Origin: Gemmobacter aquaticus | GTDB taxonomy: Bacteria; Pseudomonadota; Alphaproteobacteria; Rhodobacterales; Rhodobacteraceae | DNA length: 64,000 nucleotides | Assembly (NCBI RefSeq): GCF_007859075.1 | Contig: NZ_VOAK01000021.1 | Span: 229,315-293,314 of the forward strand | Reading direction: 5' to 3' | Part shown: in pieces, positions 17,683 to 26,822 of the stretch | Numbering within the stretch: position 1 is the first letter of the stretch | Layout: each line of letters starts with the position of its first letter | Program-made: the position numbers and the translations under genes | The notes under the pieces: model-generated | Database searches by the model: none | The model's input: the letters and a program-made list of their open reading frames with translations, nothing else | Told to the model about the DNA's origin: nothing

Positions 17683-17740
17683 CACGGGTGGCGGACCGGG
17701 GTTGCCCCCCGCTTGCATCGCGAAACCCAAGACCATCGGC

Positions 17741-17759
17741 GCCGCCTCGCTCGGGCGGC
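17741..17759 (+). terminator. Short GC hairpin between soxG and purU
   Basis: GCCGCC and GGCGGC flank a 7-nt loop (TCGCTCG). Only TCTGTT follows, so it is at best a weak intrinsic terminator. It lies 58 nt after soxG and 35 nt before purU, and may attenuate read-through from the sox genes into purU. Confidence 0.35.
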
Positions 17760-17794
17760 TCTGTTGACCTGACACTTCAACCAAGAGAACGCCC

Positions 17795-18679
17795 ATGAAC
17801 CGTTATGCCCTGCGCGTCATCTGCACCTCCACCCGCGGGATCGTCGCCGCAATCACCGGCTATCTGGCCGACCGCGGTTGCAACATCACCGACAGCGCGC
17901 AGTTTGACGATATCCATACCGGCCGTTTTTTTATGAGGGTGAGCTTCCGATCGGAAGAAGGGGTCTCGCTCGACTCATTGCGCGAGGGCTTTGCCAGCAT
18001 CGCCACCGACTTTGGGATGGAGGTCGAATTCCTTGACGAGGCGAAAAAGCGCAAGGTCGTGCTGATGGTTTCGCGTTTCGGCCATTGTCTGAACGACCTG
18101 CTCTACCGCTGGCGCATCGGGGCGCTGCCGATCGATATCGTCGCAGTGATCTCGAACCATATGGACTATCAGAAGGTCGTGGTGAACCACGACATCCCAT
18201 TCCATTGCATCAAGGTCACCAAAGAGAACAAGCCGCAGGCCGAGGCCGAGCAAATGCGCATCCTACGCGAGACCGGGGCCGAGTTGGTCGTGCTGGCACG
18301 CTATATGCAGGTGCTGTCGGATCAGATGTGCAAGGAAATGTCGGGGCGGATCATCAACATCCACCACTCGTTCCTGCCGTCATTCAAGGGCGCCAACCCC
18401 TACAAACAGGCCTATGAGCGCGGGGTGAAGCTGATCGGGGCAACCTCGCATTACGTTACCGCCGATCTGGACGAGGGCCCGATTATCGAACAGGACACGG
18501 TCCGGATCACGCATGCACAATCGCCCGAGGATTATGTCTCGCTTGGCCGCGATGTCGAGGCTGCGGTCCTGTCGCGCGCCATCCACGCCCATGTCAACGG
18601 ACGCGTCTTCCTGAATGGCGAAAAGACTGACGTCTTCCCCGCCTCGCCGGGGTCCTATGCAAGCGAGCGCATGGGCTGA
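17795..18679 (+). CDS. purU: Formyltetrahydrofolate deformylase
   Basis: 294 residues. An N-terminal ACT domain (about 5-80) is followed by a formyl-transferase fold with the catalytic N-H-D pattern: INIHHSFLPSFKGANPY for Asn/His and ATSHYVTADLDEGPIIEQD for Asp. It hydrolyses 10-formyl-THF to formate and THF. Placed 112 nt behind soxG, it would recycle folate loaded with C1 units by sarcosine oxidation. Confidence 0.95.
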   Translation: MNRYALRVICTSTRGIVAAITGYLADRGCNITDSAQFDDIHTGRFFMRVSFRSEEGVSLDSLREGFASIATDFGMEVEFLDEAKKRKVVLMVSRFGHCLNDLLYRWRIGALPIDIVAVISNHMDYQKVVVNHDIPFHCIKVTKENKPQAEAEQMRILRETGAELVVLARYMQVLSDQMCKEMSGRIINIHHSFLPSFKGANPYKQAYERGVKLIGATSHYVTADLDEGPIIEQDTVRITHAQSPEDYVSLGRDVEAAVLSRAIHAHVNGRVFLNGEKTDVFPASPGSYASERMG

Positions 18680-18713
18680 CGCTGCACCCGACGCAGGCCA
18701 CCAGCGCAAACAA

Positions 18714-20360
18714 TCATGCCGTGCGAAGGCGGCTTTCCCGCAGCAAGCCGAGATGGTCAAGGATCGGATAGGCGACCGAGGCGAGATGGGCGTTCACCCG
18801 TTTCAGATCGCGCAGCAGATCAAGATGGATCGTGCTGGTCTCGATCGTCTCACGCCGCCCGGCCTTCATCCGCTCCAGATGGGCCTCTGCCGACTTTGCC
18901 TCAAGCTTGCGGCTGACGATCTTCTGATCAACCAGACGCCGTGCAAGCTCGGGGTCGCGCGAGAGGAAGATCGCTTGCGCCATCCGCAGGTTCTCGCGCG
19001 TGTGCTGGTAAAAGTCCGCGATCTCTGCCTGCCCCTCGGGCGAAAGGGTCAGCCGCTTGCGGGCCTTCTTGATCGCGATCTCGGCCAGACCGGTCTCGAT
19101 GATGTCGCCGATATGCTCAAGGTTGATCGCGTATGAGATGATCTCGTTTGCGCGACGGGCGTCATTCTCGTCCAGTTCGGCCCGGCTCAGACGCGCGACA
19201 TAGAGCTTGATCGCCTCGTGCAGCCGATCCACCTCGGACTCCAGCCGTCCCACCTCGGCGCAGGGGGCCTCATCCGCGCTGGTCAGGCTGTCGAGCGTGC
19301 GATCCAGCATTTCGCCCACCAGATCGCCAAGTCGCAGCGTCTCGCGTGCCGCAACGGCTAGCGCCATGTCCGGCATGGGCAGAAGCCCGTCATCCAGATA
19401 GCTGGGCGTCACGCTTCCGGCTTCAGCGCTGTCGGGCAGGATCATTTCGGCCAACCGCCCCACCGGACCGATCAGTGGCATGAAGATCACCAGAAGCCCG
19501 AAGTTGAAGGCCAGATGCGCCCCCACCACCAGATCGCTTGGATCGGGCAGCAGGCGCATCAAGAGGTCGGTGACCGGGCCGGCCATGATCAGCACAAGCA
19601 CCGTGCCCGCCCCGCGGACCAGAAGGTTTGACAGCGCAAGCCGCCGTGCAGCAGGCCCGTCGCTCTGGACAGCCATCAAGGGCGGAATCGCGCCACCCAG
19701 GTTGGCCCCGGCAACCAGAAGAAGCGACAGTTCCGGACCGACGACGCCGCCGGCGGCCATCAGCATCACCAGCATCACCACCGCCAGACTTGATGATCCC
19801 AGGACTGCCAGACCGGCAGCCAGCAGCACTGCAAAGACCGGCGCCTGATCAAGCGCGCGAAGGACCACCACCATGGTCGGCGACTCGCGCATCGGTTCGG
19901 TCACACCGCTCAGCAGTTGCAGCGCCAGCATCATGAGCCCCAAGCCAAGGATCGCCCGTGCAAGATTGCGGCCGCGCGTTGCCCGTGCCATGCCGAAACC
20001 TGCCACACCGACAAAGATCAGAACGCTTCCCAGCCAGGACACCTCGGCCGACAGGATCAGTGCAACGACCGCTGTCCCAAGATTGGCGCCCAGCATCATG
20101 GCCTGCCCCATCCTCGGCTGAATCATGTCGCGCGCCGCGAATGAGCCGATGATCACAGCCGTCGCCGTGCTGGACTGCAGACCCAGGGTCGCGACAAATC
20201 CCCAGAATGCCGCCGCCAGACGATTGCCGGTGCCACGACCGATCCACTGTCGCAGGACTGCGCCGTAGGCCCTGAGGATACCTGTCTTGATCAGGCGCAA
20301 TCCCCAGAGGAGCAGCGCCGCCGCACCAAGAAGATCGATGAGCTGGATGGTCGCGTCCAA
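18714..20360 (-). CDS. Na/Pi-cotransporter family protein with PhoU domain (YjbB-like)
   Basis: 548 residues. Two NptA-type repeats carry the QSST signature: GLQSSTATAVI (about residues 60-70) with GANLGTAVVA, and a later GANLGGAIPP. About 8-9 membrane segments precede a cytoplasmic helical PhoU-like domain (about 345-548, DLVGEMLDRTLDSL, NLEHIGDIIETGLAE). E. coli YjbB, of the same architecture, is linked to phosphate efflux. The start region faces the LacI gene, and a copy of the proposed LacI operator lies at 20416-20431. Phosphate export after organophosphate breakdown is therefore plausible; uptake is the alternative. Confidence 0.9.
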   Translation of the reverse strand: MDATIQLIDLLGAAALLLWGLRLIKTGILRAYGAVLRQWIGRGTGNRLAAAFWGFVATLGLQSSTATAVIIGSFAARDMIQPRMGQAMMLGANLGTAVVALILSAEVSWLGSVLIFVGVAGFGMARATRGRNLARAILGLGLMMLALQLLSGVTEPMRESPTMVVVLRALDQAPVFAVLLAAGLAVLGSSSLAVVMLVMLMAAGGVVGPELSLLLVAGANLGGAIPPLMAVQSDGPAARRLALSNLLVRGAGTVLVLIMAGPVTDLLMRLLPDPSDLVVGAHLAFNFGLLVIFMPLIGPVGRLAEMILPDSAEAGSVTPSYLDDGLLPMPDMALAVAARETLRLGDLVGEMLDRTLDSLTSADEAPCAEVGRLESEVDRLHEAIKLYVARLSRAELDENDARRANEIISYAINLEHIGDIIETGLAEIAIKKARKRLTLSPEGQAEIADFYQHTRENLRMAQAIFLSRDPELARRLVDQKIVSRKLEAKSAEAHLERMKAGRRETIETSTIHLDLLRDLKRVNAHLASVAYPILDHLGLLRESRLRTA

Positions 20361-20415
20361 TTTCTATCCCCAAGCGCCGGACTGAAATGCCGCGCAGGAT
20401 TCAGCCTGCCATCAA

Positions 20416-20431
20416 TTGCACAGCCTTGCAA
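20416..20431. promoter_or_regulatory. Putative LacI operator (copy 1) between Na/Pi gene and lacI-type gene
   Basis: TTGCACAGCCTTGCAA: inverted repeat TTGCA-N6-TGCAA. It matches 13 of 16 positions of the palindrome at 24710-24725 and sits 55 nt upstream of the Na/Pi start codon in the divergent promoter region. LacI-family sites are typically 14-20 bp palindromes of this kind. Confidence 0.6.
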
Positions 20432-20551
20432 CAAAACTGTTACAATTGTGCGTTATGCTTGCCATGCAATGTTCACAAGCCACAGTATCCACGTCGGATT
20501 CTTCTGGTTTTCTGTTAGTTTTCACTGAAATGCGCAGGGGCCGTTTCTACC

Positions 20552-21619
20552 GTGGCCAAACTGTGCAATATTGCAACAGCAGTGCAAGGATCGGGGTGGG
20601 TCTTGGCCAAGTCGAAGCGAAAACCGAAGAAGGCGTCGGTCAGCGCCAACCGGGTGGCCGAACTTGCAGGCGTGTCACGCTCGGCCGTGTCACGCACATT
20701 TACCGATGGGGCAAGCGTATCGGCAGAGACGCGGGCCAAGGTTCTCGCCGCGGCCGAACGCCTTGGCTACCACGTCAACCATCTGGCGCGCGGGCTGATC
20801 CATCATCGATCGGGCATCATCTGCCTGATCGTGGCCGAGATGCAGACCCCCTATCAGGCCGCTTTTGTCGACATGGCGACCCGACGCCTGCAGGCCATCG
20901 GCAAGGTGGTCATGGTCCTGAACGCGACCGGCCAGCCCGCCAATGTCGAGGCCGCGCTGCGGCAGACCCTGAACTACCGCGCCGATGCAACTGTCGTCGT
21001 GTCCGGCAGCCCGCCCGCGTCATTGATCGAGACCTGTATCGAGAACGGTCAGCGGGTGATCCTCATCAACCGCGACGATGCCGCTGCTGGCCCGCATGTG
21101 GTGATGGTCGACAACGACACCGCCGCACGCGAAGCCATGCTGATGCTGCGCCGGGCCGGTTGCGTGCGACTGGCCGTCATAAGCTCTACCGCAGGCACGC
21201 CAAGCATCATCGCCCGCGAGCGGGCATTCGCGGCGGCCGCGCAGGAACAGGGGCTTGAGGTGCAGATCGTACGCGCCGGTCCCACCGGATATGCCGCCGG
21301 CGCGGATGGCGCACGTCAGGTTCTGGCGCTGTCATCCCGACCCGAAGGCGTGTTCTGCACCACAGACCTTCTGGCACTCGGCTTCATGGATGCGGCCCGT
21401 CAGGAGTTCTGCCTGCGCGTGCCCGAGGACCTCTGCGTCATCGGATTTGACGATATCCCCGAGGCCGGATGGCTGGGCTACAACCTGACAACCTTCCGCC
21501 AGCCGATCGAAGAGATCGTGAGCCAGATCGCGCAAATTCTTGAAACTGAGGACGAAGAAGATACTGGCCCGCGCTGCCTTCCCGTTCAGGTGGTCTGGCG
21601 GCGCACGGTCCGCCCCTGA
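20552..21619 (+). CDS. LacI family transcriptional regulator
   Basis: 355 residues from GTG 20552; a TTG at 20603 (LAKSKRKPKKASVSANRV) is an equally plausible start. The HTH is VSANRVAELAGVSRSAVSRTFTDGASVSAETRAKV. A periplasmic-binding-protein-like effector domain follows (INRDDAAAGPHVVMVDNDTA, GFDDIPEAGWLGYNLTTFRQP). A further palindrome-like stretch, TTGCAACAGCAGTGCAA at 20571-20587, lies just behind the GTG; it argues for the later start and for autoregulation. The gene overlaps the convergent metallophosphatase gene tail-to-tail by 34 bp. It is the proposed regulator of the phosphate-ester locus. Confidence 0.9.
   Translation: MAKLCNIATAVQGSGWVLAKSKRKPKKASVSANRVAELAGVSRSAVSRTFTDGASVSAETRAKVLAAAERLGYHVNHLARGLIHHRSGIICLIVAEMQTPYQAAFVDMATRRLQAIGKVVMVLNATGQPANVEAALRQTLNYRADATVVVSGSPPASLIETCIENGQRVILINRDDAAAGPHVVMVDNDTAAREAMLMLRRAGCVRLAVISSTAGTPSIIARERAFAAAAQEQGLEVQIVRAGPTGYAAGADGARQVLALSSRPEGVFCTTDLLALGFMDAARQEFCLRVPEDLCVIGFDDIPEAGWLGYNLTTFRQPIEEIVSQIAQILETEDEEDTGPRCLPVQVVWRRTVRP
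20571..20587. promoter_or_regulatory. Palindrome-like TTGCA-N7-TGCAA near the lacI-type gene start
   Basis: TTGCAACAGCAGTGCAA has the same arms as the other proposed LacI sites with one extra spacer base. An overlapping TGCAATATTGCA palindrome (20564-20575) lies next to it. A role in autoregulation is inferred only from position and similarity. Confidence 0.35.
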
Positions 21620-23193
21620 AGCGCAGCCACCCCCAGGTCATCGTCCAGACGAAAATCGCGGTTGGGAAGGCGGTAGAGATAGGCGTGCAGGATGCGCAGC
21701 AGAGCGGCAAAACCGCCAACAAGACCGCTCGGATCCGCATCCGGTCGTCGCAGCGTCAGCGTACGATAGAATGCCAGCCTTGGAGCGGCAATGTACGGCA
21801 GCGCCATCTCACCGCCCTTGCGCAGCCGGTACCAATCGCAGGCGAAGTCGACCATAGAGCCGTCGGGGGCGGCCGCAGGTGAATGCCCCAGAAGCACTGC
21901 AAGATCCGCCAATCGCCCTTGCCGCACAAAGGCTGCCATGCCCTCGGGCCATTCGCGCGGCAGATAGCGTCCCATGACGATATCGGCGAGATGATGGTCA
22001 AGAAAGGCCGCATGATCGGTCGCGCGGCTGGCTGCCGGCGGCTGGCGCCCCTCGCACATGGCCTCGGCACGATAAGCGCCAAAGGCACCATCATGTCCAG
22101 GCACGTCGGTCAGGGGCAGTGTGCGAAAAGTCATGCCGCAGGCATCCGCATCAAGCATCTTTAGCGCCGGAGGAAACCCGACGGGCGAAGGCACGGCGAT
22201 GTTCACCAATCCGCTCTGATCCTGCGCGGTGTCGTTCACATGCAGATGCCCCGAGAAATGCACCCGAACGCCTGTCGCTGCAAAGGCCTGAGCAACCTCG
22301 GGCGGCGGGGCGCGGCGGGCGAGTCCGGTCGCGCCGAAAAGCGCCACCTCATCAGCCGAGGCACCACCGAGCGGGTCAAGCACCGGATAATGTGAAAAGG
22401 CGATCAGCCGCTTCCCGCCCTTGCGCGCCCGCTCTGCCACATCGGTCATCCACTGCAACAGGTGGGGCCGATGGCGCAGGACTGCCGACCATCCGGTGTT
22501 TGACGGATCATGAAAACTGGCAGGGTCGGCAAGATCGCGCGCCCCGTTGCGCGGCACACAGACATTGGCATCGAGCGACAGGACCCACAGGCCCTCGATC
22601 GGCTCAACCAGATATGAGGCGTCGATTATCGCACAGGACGACAGGCCATCGGCGCTGACAACATCATGGCGACGCGCTGACCAGTCCGGGTCGGGGCCAA
22701 AGGGCGTTTCCCAATGCAGATCGCCAGGTGCGGGAAGATAGCCCAACCCCTCCATCATCCGCAAAGCAGGTTCCGCGCCAAGGGTCGCCGCATCTAACAA
22801 AGTTGCGCTATCCACGATCACGGCGCCGCCCATTGCGTCAACAAAGCCCTTGATCTGCGGCCGACCTGCGACGGCAAAGAAATCGTGGTTCCCCGGCGTT
22901 GCAAGAAACCGCATGCCGTACCGTGTGCGGTATTCATCCAGCAGCGCAAGGGCCGCGCGAATGTTGGGCGCCTGACCGTCATCCGTCAGATCGCCCAAAA
23001 GCAGCACAAGCCGCGCATCCTCTCGCGCCGCACGGTCAAGCGCAGCACGGAACGCCGGCAGGCTTTCATTGAATACCCGCGTCGAGGCTGACGTCTCGGC
23101 GTAGCTGCGCACGGCCAGCCGCAGCCCCGACCCAGATGGCGACCAGTCACAGTCATGCACATGCGGATCGGCGATCAACGCAATCCGTGTCAC
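21586..23193 (-). CDS. Metallophosphoesterase
   Basis: About 535 residues from GTG 23193 (VTRIALIADPHVHDCDW); its first bases overlap the previous stop (GTGA). All calcineurin-type motifs are present: D-x-H (ADPHVH), GDLTDDG, GNHD (ATPGNHDF), a later H (FSHYPV) and GHLH (FSGHLHVND). The C-terminal part from about 320 is family-specific. No signal peptide, so cytoplasmic. It is the last gene of the phosphatase operon and probably removes phosphate from an imported ester or acts on a cyclic/diester intermediate. Confidence 0.88.
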   Translation of the reverse strand: MTRIALIADPHVHDCDWSPSGSGLRLAVRSYAETSASTRVFNESLPAFRAALDRAAREDARLVLLLGDLTDDGQAPNIRAALALLDEYRTRYGMRFLATPGNHDFFAVAGRPQIKGFVDAMGGAVIVDSATLLDAATLGAEPALRMMEGLGYLPAPGDLHWETPFGPDPDWSARRHDVVSADGLSSCAIIDASYLVEPIEGLWVLSLDANVCVPRNGARDLADPASFHDPSNTGWSAVLRHRPHLLQWMTDVAERARKGGKRLIAFSHYPVLDPLGGASADEVALFGATGLARRAPPPEVAQAFAATGVRVHFSGHLHVNDTAQDQSGLVNIAVPSPVGFPPALKMLDADACGMTFRTLPLTDVPGHDGAFGAYRAEAMCEGRQPPAASRATDHAAFLDHHLADIVMGRYLPREWPEGMAAFVRQGRLADLAVLLGHSPAAAPDGSMVDFACDWYRLRKGGEMALPYIAAPRLAFYRTLTLRRPDADPSGLVGGFAALLRILHAYLYRLPNRDFRLDDDLGVAALQGRTVRRQTT

Positions 23194-23831
23194 GCCCGCA
23201 GCGCCCCGGCCGCAGGCTGCCCAGCCCGATCTGCCTCGATCAGTCGCACCCAATGGGCGGTGCGTTCGGCAGCGGCGACAAGCATGGGCTTTGGCGTCTC
23301 GTGCCATTCGTCCGGGCGCAACTCGCGCCTGATGCGCAGCAGGTCTATCGCATCAGACAGCGCCGGAAACTCTTGCGGAATATGCAGGTGCAGGAACAGC
23401 GCGGTCAGCACGACCGAACGCGAGCGCCCGGCGCGACAATTGACCAGAAGATTGCCACGGTCGCGGATCGGATAGCTGGGCTTTTCCGGCATCACCTGAT
23501 CTAGCGCGCCGCGCAACTGGTAGAAGCCCGCCAGCATCATCGTGTCAGGATTGCCCGGCCCGTCGACGATGCCCAGCTTGTAATAGCGGATCGGCGCAGG
23601 CCCATAGCCGACACGGCTGTCATGCGAAACCTCATCGGGCGTGGCAACATAGTTGAAATCGAGATTGACCGCGCAGTTCAGCACGGTCGTGATCCCATGG
23701 GACCGCAAGAGCCGCACGTCCGACGCTCCCTCGCGCCCGCCCACGTAAAGATCGACGCCATAGCCCGGCAGGTTTTCATAGACCTTGCTGATGAAAGGCC
23801 GGTCATATCGAGGGGTGGATTTTTCGGTCAT
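23190..23831 (-). CDS. Dual-specificity/tyrosine-phosphatase-like protein
   Basis: 213 residues. The P-loop VNCRAGRSRSVV (about 137-148) is the C-x5-R active site of the cysteine phosphatase superfamily, with the general-acid region (IVDGPGNPD) upstream. No signal peptide. In this operon it may act on a small phosphorylated solute rather than a protein; some DSP-fold enzymes hydrolyse inositol phosphates. Overlaps the metallophosphatase by 4 nt and the IMPase-family gene by 4 nt (ATGA). Confidence 0.85.
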   Translation of the reverse strand: MTEKSTPRYDRPFISKVYENLPGYGVDLYVGGREGASDVRLLRSHGITTVLNCAVNLDFNYVATPDEVSHDSRVGYGPAPIRYYKLGIVDGPGNPDTMMLAGFYQLRGALDQVMPEKPSYPIRDRGNLLVNCRAGRSRSVVLTALFLHLHIPQEFPALSDAIDLLRIRRELRPDEWHETPKPMLVAAAERTAHWVRLIEADRAGQPAAGALRA

Positions 23832-24673
23832 GCGCTTTTCAGGATCGGATCAGAGGGTTGCGTCAGAAGATCGGGGCCAGTCAGCAGTGGAATGCCGGTC
23901 GCATCGGCCAGCACCCCGGCGACAGCAGGGGTTGCAGCCAGCACCGCCCCGCCACGGAGCAAGCCGCCCTCCGAAAGGAAAGGCCCGGTTACGCCACCCG
24001 CCTCGCGCACCAGCAGCAAGCCCGCCAGGCAATCCCAGGGGTTCATGTGCAGTTCGGCATAGCCGTCGCTGCGCCCGTCCGCCACATAGGCAAGCCCCAT
24101 CGCCCCCGATGCTGCCCGCCGCACATTGCTGCCCGCGCGGAACAGTCCTTCAAGTGCCGCGATATAGCGCTCCAGCGGTTCGCGGTTGGACCAGCCCATC
24201 TCGAACGACGTGGCTGCGATGTCGTTCGTATTCGACACGCGGATGGCAAGCCCGTTGCGCCGCGCGCCCCGGCCGTGGCGGGCCAGATAAGTCTCATCCA
24301 GCGCAGGGTTCACGATGGCGCCCAGCTGAACCTCTCCATTCGCGACAAAGGCAATCGAGACACAGAAATGTGGAATGGCACGGGCAAAATTCGCAGTGCC
24401 GTCGATTGGATCGACAACCCAGGCCTGCGCGCCCGGCAAGCCGCCGGTTTCCTCGCCCAGGAATCCGTCCTCGGGAAAGGTTTCGGCAATCCGGCTACGA
24501 ATATGCGCCTCAACTGCGCCATCGGTCTCGGTCAGGAAGTCCTGCGGCCCCTTCATGCTGGCGGACTGCCCGGTCTGGCGCGAGAACCCGTCAAGCGCAA
24601 GGGCCGCCGCGCTGGCGGCAAGGCCATGCAGGAAGGCTTCCCGCGTATCTATGTCATGCTCTGTCAGGCTCAT
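23828..24673 (-). CDS. Inositol monophosphatase family protein (copy 2)
   Basis: About 281 residues from ATG 24673 (MSLTEHDIDTREAFLHG), chosen over a longer frame because the LacI-type palindrome and a GGGAAAGAC ribosome site lie just before it. Mg2+-binding motifs: FLGEETGG, DPIDGTANFARAIPHF and the C-terminal NPWDCLAGLLLVREAGG. The family dephosphorylates inositol phosphates, sugar bisphosphates or PAP. It opens a second transcription unit (IMPase, phosphatase, metallophosphatase). Confidence 0.9.
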   Translation of the reverse strand: MSLTEHDIDTREAFLHGLAASAAALALDGFSRQTGQSASMKGPQDFLTETDGAVEAHIRSRIAETFPEDGFLGEETGGLPGAQAWVVDPIDGTANFARAIPHFCVSIAFVANGEVQLGAIVNPALDETYLARHGRGARRNGLAIRVSNTNDIAATSFEMGWSNREPLERYIAALEGLFRAGSNVRRAASGAMGLAYVADGRSDGYAELHMNPWDCLAGLLLVREAGGVTGPFLSEGGLLRGGAVLAATPAVAGVLADATGIPLLTGPDLLTQPSDPILKSA

Positions 24674-24709
24674 TCGTCTTTCCCTTCGAAGGCAGGTTCT
24701 TGCCCCTGA

Positions 24710-24725
24710 TTGCACACCAGTGCAA
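24710..24725. promoter_or_regulatory. Putative LacI operator (copy 2), perfect palindrome
   Basis: TTGCACACCAGTGCAA: arms TTGCAC and GTGCAA are exact reverse complements around ACCA. It lies 36 nt upstream of the second IMPase gene and 9 nt after the stop of the first one. Two other copies, at 20416 and 31085, match it at 13 and 14 of 16 positions. Confidence 0.7.
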
Positions 24726-24734
24726 CCGTGTTCT

Positions 24735-25601
24735 TTAACTCTGGATGGCGGCTGTCTCGACAGCGTGCAAAGCCGTGCGGCTCTGCTCCCGCCTCGCTGA
24801 AATCTCTTGGCAGATGCGCTGCAGCGTGGGGTAATCGGCACCCGTGCCCAATGCCAGATAGCCCGGATGCTGGTGGTCAGGATCACCCGCAGCGCGCTGG
24901 CCCAGCCCGAATGGGTGATAGCGCCCCCCGGCTTGCCTGAGGATAAGGATCGCCGCCGTCACGTCCCAGGCGTTGACTCCGAAGCCCGCAGCCGCGTCGA
25001 CCCAGCCAGCGGCGACATGGGCGATCGACAGGGCCGCGCTGCCCGGGCGGCGCAGGGTCGCGACCGTCTCCAGCAGTTGTCCCTGATGCTCCAGCGCGGC
25101 CGCTCGTCCGTCAGCCCGAAAGTCGCGCGGAACCGGATAGCCGCAAATCAGCACCGCCTCCGACTCATCGGCGACGGCCTTCGACTGCAACGGTTGCCCG
25201 TTGAGCCACGCACCGCCATCTGCCGATGCCGCGAACAGCGTCCCCGCAACCGGATCATAGATTGCCCCGGCGACGATGCGGTCGCCGATGACTGCGCCGA
25301 CCGATGTGCACCAGAAGGCCATGCCGCGCGCAAAGTTCGCCGTGCCATCAATGGGATCGACGAACCACTGCACCTCACCCGAGCCAGTCAGCCCACTCTC
25401 CTCACCCACGAAAACCGAGTCGGGAACCTCGCGAAAGATCAGGTCGCGGATTGCCGCCTCGGCCCTGCGGTCATGTTCGGTCACCGGGTCGTGGCGGTCG
25501 CGCTTGTAGTCCACCTGCATTTGCCCGCGGAATGCCGCAAGCAACTCGGGCGCGGCAACCTGTGCGGCAGCCATGGCGGTGCGAAGAAGTTGATCGGACA
25601 T
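24735..25601 (-). CDS. Inositol monophosphatase family protein (copy 1)
   Basis: 288 residues from ATG 25601 (MSDQLLRTAMAAAQVA). Motifs FVGEESG, VDPIDGTANFARGM and NAWDVTAAILILRQAGG mark a complete Mg2+-dependent IMPase active site. It is a paralogue of the next gene but clearly diverged, so the two may act on different phosphate positions or products. It lies 59 nt behind the binding-protein gene and is probably co-transcribed with the transporter. Confidence 0.9.
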   Translation of the reverse strand: MSDQLLRTAMAAAQVAAPELLAAFRGQMQVDYKRDRHDPVTEHDRRAEAAIRDLIFREVPDSVFVGEESGLTGSGEVQWFVDPIDGTANFARGMAFWCTSVGAVIGDRIVAGAIYDPVAGTLFAASADGGAWLNGQPLQSKAVADESEAVLICGYPVPRDFRADGRAAALEHQGQLLETVATLRRPGSAALSIAHVAAGWVDAAAGFGVNAWDVTAAILILRQAGGRYHPFGLGQRAAGDPDHQHPGYLALGTGADYPTLQRICQEISARREQSRTALHAVETAAIQS

Positions 25602-25660
25602 CGAGGCTTTCCTGAAGTTACAAGGCGGAGGGCGGCAGAGGATGCGCCCCCCGCAGGCAG

Positions 25661-26758
25661 TCATCTCTGGTGGTGGAGTCGCCAGAAATCCTGCCAGTCC
25701 TGACGGGTATCCCAGTCATCAAGCCCGGTTGCCGGGTTGTAGGTCAGCACCTCGGCCATATGCGCAGAGATGCCCGAGGGCTCATCCGCGGGCAGACCCA
25801 CGGTCCGGTTCGACGAAAGTTTTCCATCTTCGGCCTGCGGCGCGATGCCTTCGGCGGTCATCACATAATGGATGAAGAGACGCGCCGCATTCGGGCTGTC
25901 GGTCCCCTTGACGATCAAGCCTACGGTGGCATTGGCAAAGCCGATGAAGGGGTCGATGCCGCTGCAGAGACCAAGCGTGAAACCGGCGCCCGCGTTGTCG
26001 CGGAACTTGGCCGCGCTCACCAGACCGATAAACGGCTCGGTCTGGCCGGGAGCGGCCACTGCCTCAGCCGCAGCCGAGTCGCTGTCGGTCAGCAGCGGGC
26101 CGTTTGCGGCAAGCGCCGCCACAAACGCCTCTGTTGCGCTACCCTTGTCGGTTTCCAGCGGCTTGCCGTAGTGGGCCTCGTAGGCCGCGCGCAGTCGATC
26201 ATCCGCATGCGCACGCATCTGGTTGAACCAATCGGTATAGGACGGCTTGCCCAGCGGGTCTTGCATGGCAACCTTGCCCTTCCATTCGGGCTCAGTCAGT
26301 TGCCAGATATTGGTGATCGGGCAAGCCTCGTAAAGCGCGGTGTTGAAGGCAAGCACGTTCGGGCTGGAGACCACCAGAAGGGGGTTCTGCGCCATGGGTT
26401 CGATATCGGCGGCCAGATCCGGCGGCACCCAGCTTTCGGCAAATCCACCCGGCAGAAGCTGACCGATGGCGGCCGGCACGTCGGAAATCAGCGAGACGTC
26501 GCCCTGCACATTGCCTGACTGCGCCTCGCGGATGATGGTTTCCAGCTGCGCGGTGGCCTTGGTCTTGGTGCCTGTGGCCTGCACGCCGTATTTGGCGGTA
26601 AAGGCCTCGGCCATATCGACGATCTTGCCGGTGCTGTCGAAAACGGTGATCGGCGGTTCAGCCTTTGCCGCCGCGATCAGCGCTTCGATGTCGAAGTCTT
26701 CGGCCCGCGCCACCCCGGTGAATCCGAGCGTCAGCGCGAGAAGCACTCCTGTCTTCAT
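25661..26758 (-). CDS. AfuA/FbpA-like ABC substrate-binding protein (copy A)
   Basis: 365 residues with a signal peptide (MKTGVLLALTLGFTGVARAED). Typical ferric-type/AfuA fold segments follow: ITVFDSTGKIVDMAEAFTAKYGVQATG, PLGKPSYTDWFNQM and GLIVKGTDSPNAARLFIHYVM. No Tyr-Tyr iron-binding motif is apparent. AfuA, a member of this family, binds hexose phosphates. With four phosphatase-type enzymes encoded downstream, a phosphorylated polyol or sugar is a reasonable ligand. It is paralogous to the neighbouring copy B. Confidence 0.88.
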   Translation of the reverse strand: MKTGVLLALTLGFTGVARAEDFDIEALIAAAKAEPPITVFDSTGKIVDMAEAFTAKYGVQATGTKTKATAQLETIIREAQSGNVQGDVSLISDVPAAIGQLLPGGFAESWVPPDLAADIEPMAQNPLLVVSSPNVLAFNTALYEACPITNIWQLTEPEWKGKVAMQDPLGKPSYTDWFNQMRAHADDRLRAAYEAHYGKPLETDKGSATEAFVAALAANGPLLTDSDSAAAEAVAAPGQTEPFIGLVSAAKFRDNAGAGFTLGLCSGIDPFIGFANATVGLIVKGTDSPNAARLFIHYVMTAEGIAPQAEDGKLSSNRTVGLPADEPSGISAHMAEVLTYNPATGLDDWDTRQDWQDFWRLHHQR

Positions 26759-26787
26759 CTTTCTTTCCTCCCTGTCCTTGTGTGATC

Positions 26788-26815
26788 CGCGCCCGCCCCT
26801 CCCCGGACGGGCGCG
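26788..26815 (-). promoter_or_regulatory. GC hairpin between the two binding-protein genes
   Basis: CGCGCCCG and CGGGCGCG form a perfect 8-bp stem around a 12-nt loop in the 64-nt gap between the paralogous binding-protein genes. No U-tract follows. It may stabilise upstream message or partly attenuate transcription. Confidence 0.4.
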
Positions 26816-26822
26816 TTGGCGG

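Noticed and set aside
20360..20552. Iron-transport interpretation of the Fbp-like importer
   Set aside because: No TonB receptor, Fur-box-like sequence or Tyr iron ligands are apparent; the phosphatases and the shared LacI palindrome fit phosphate esters better.
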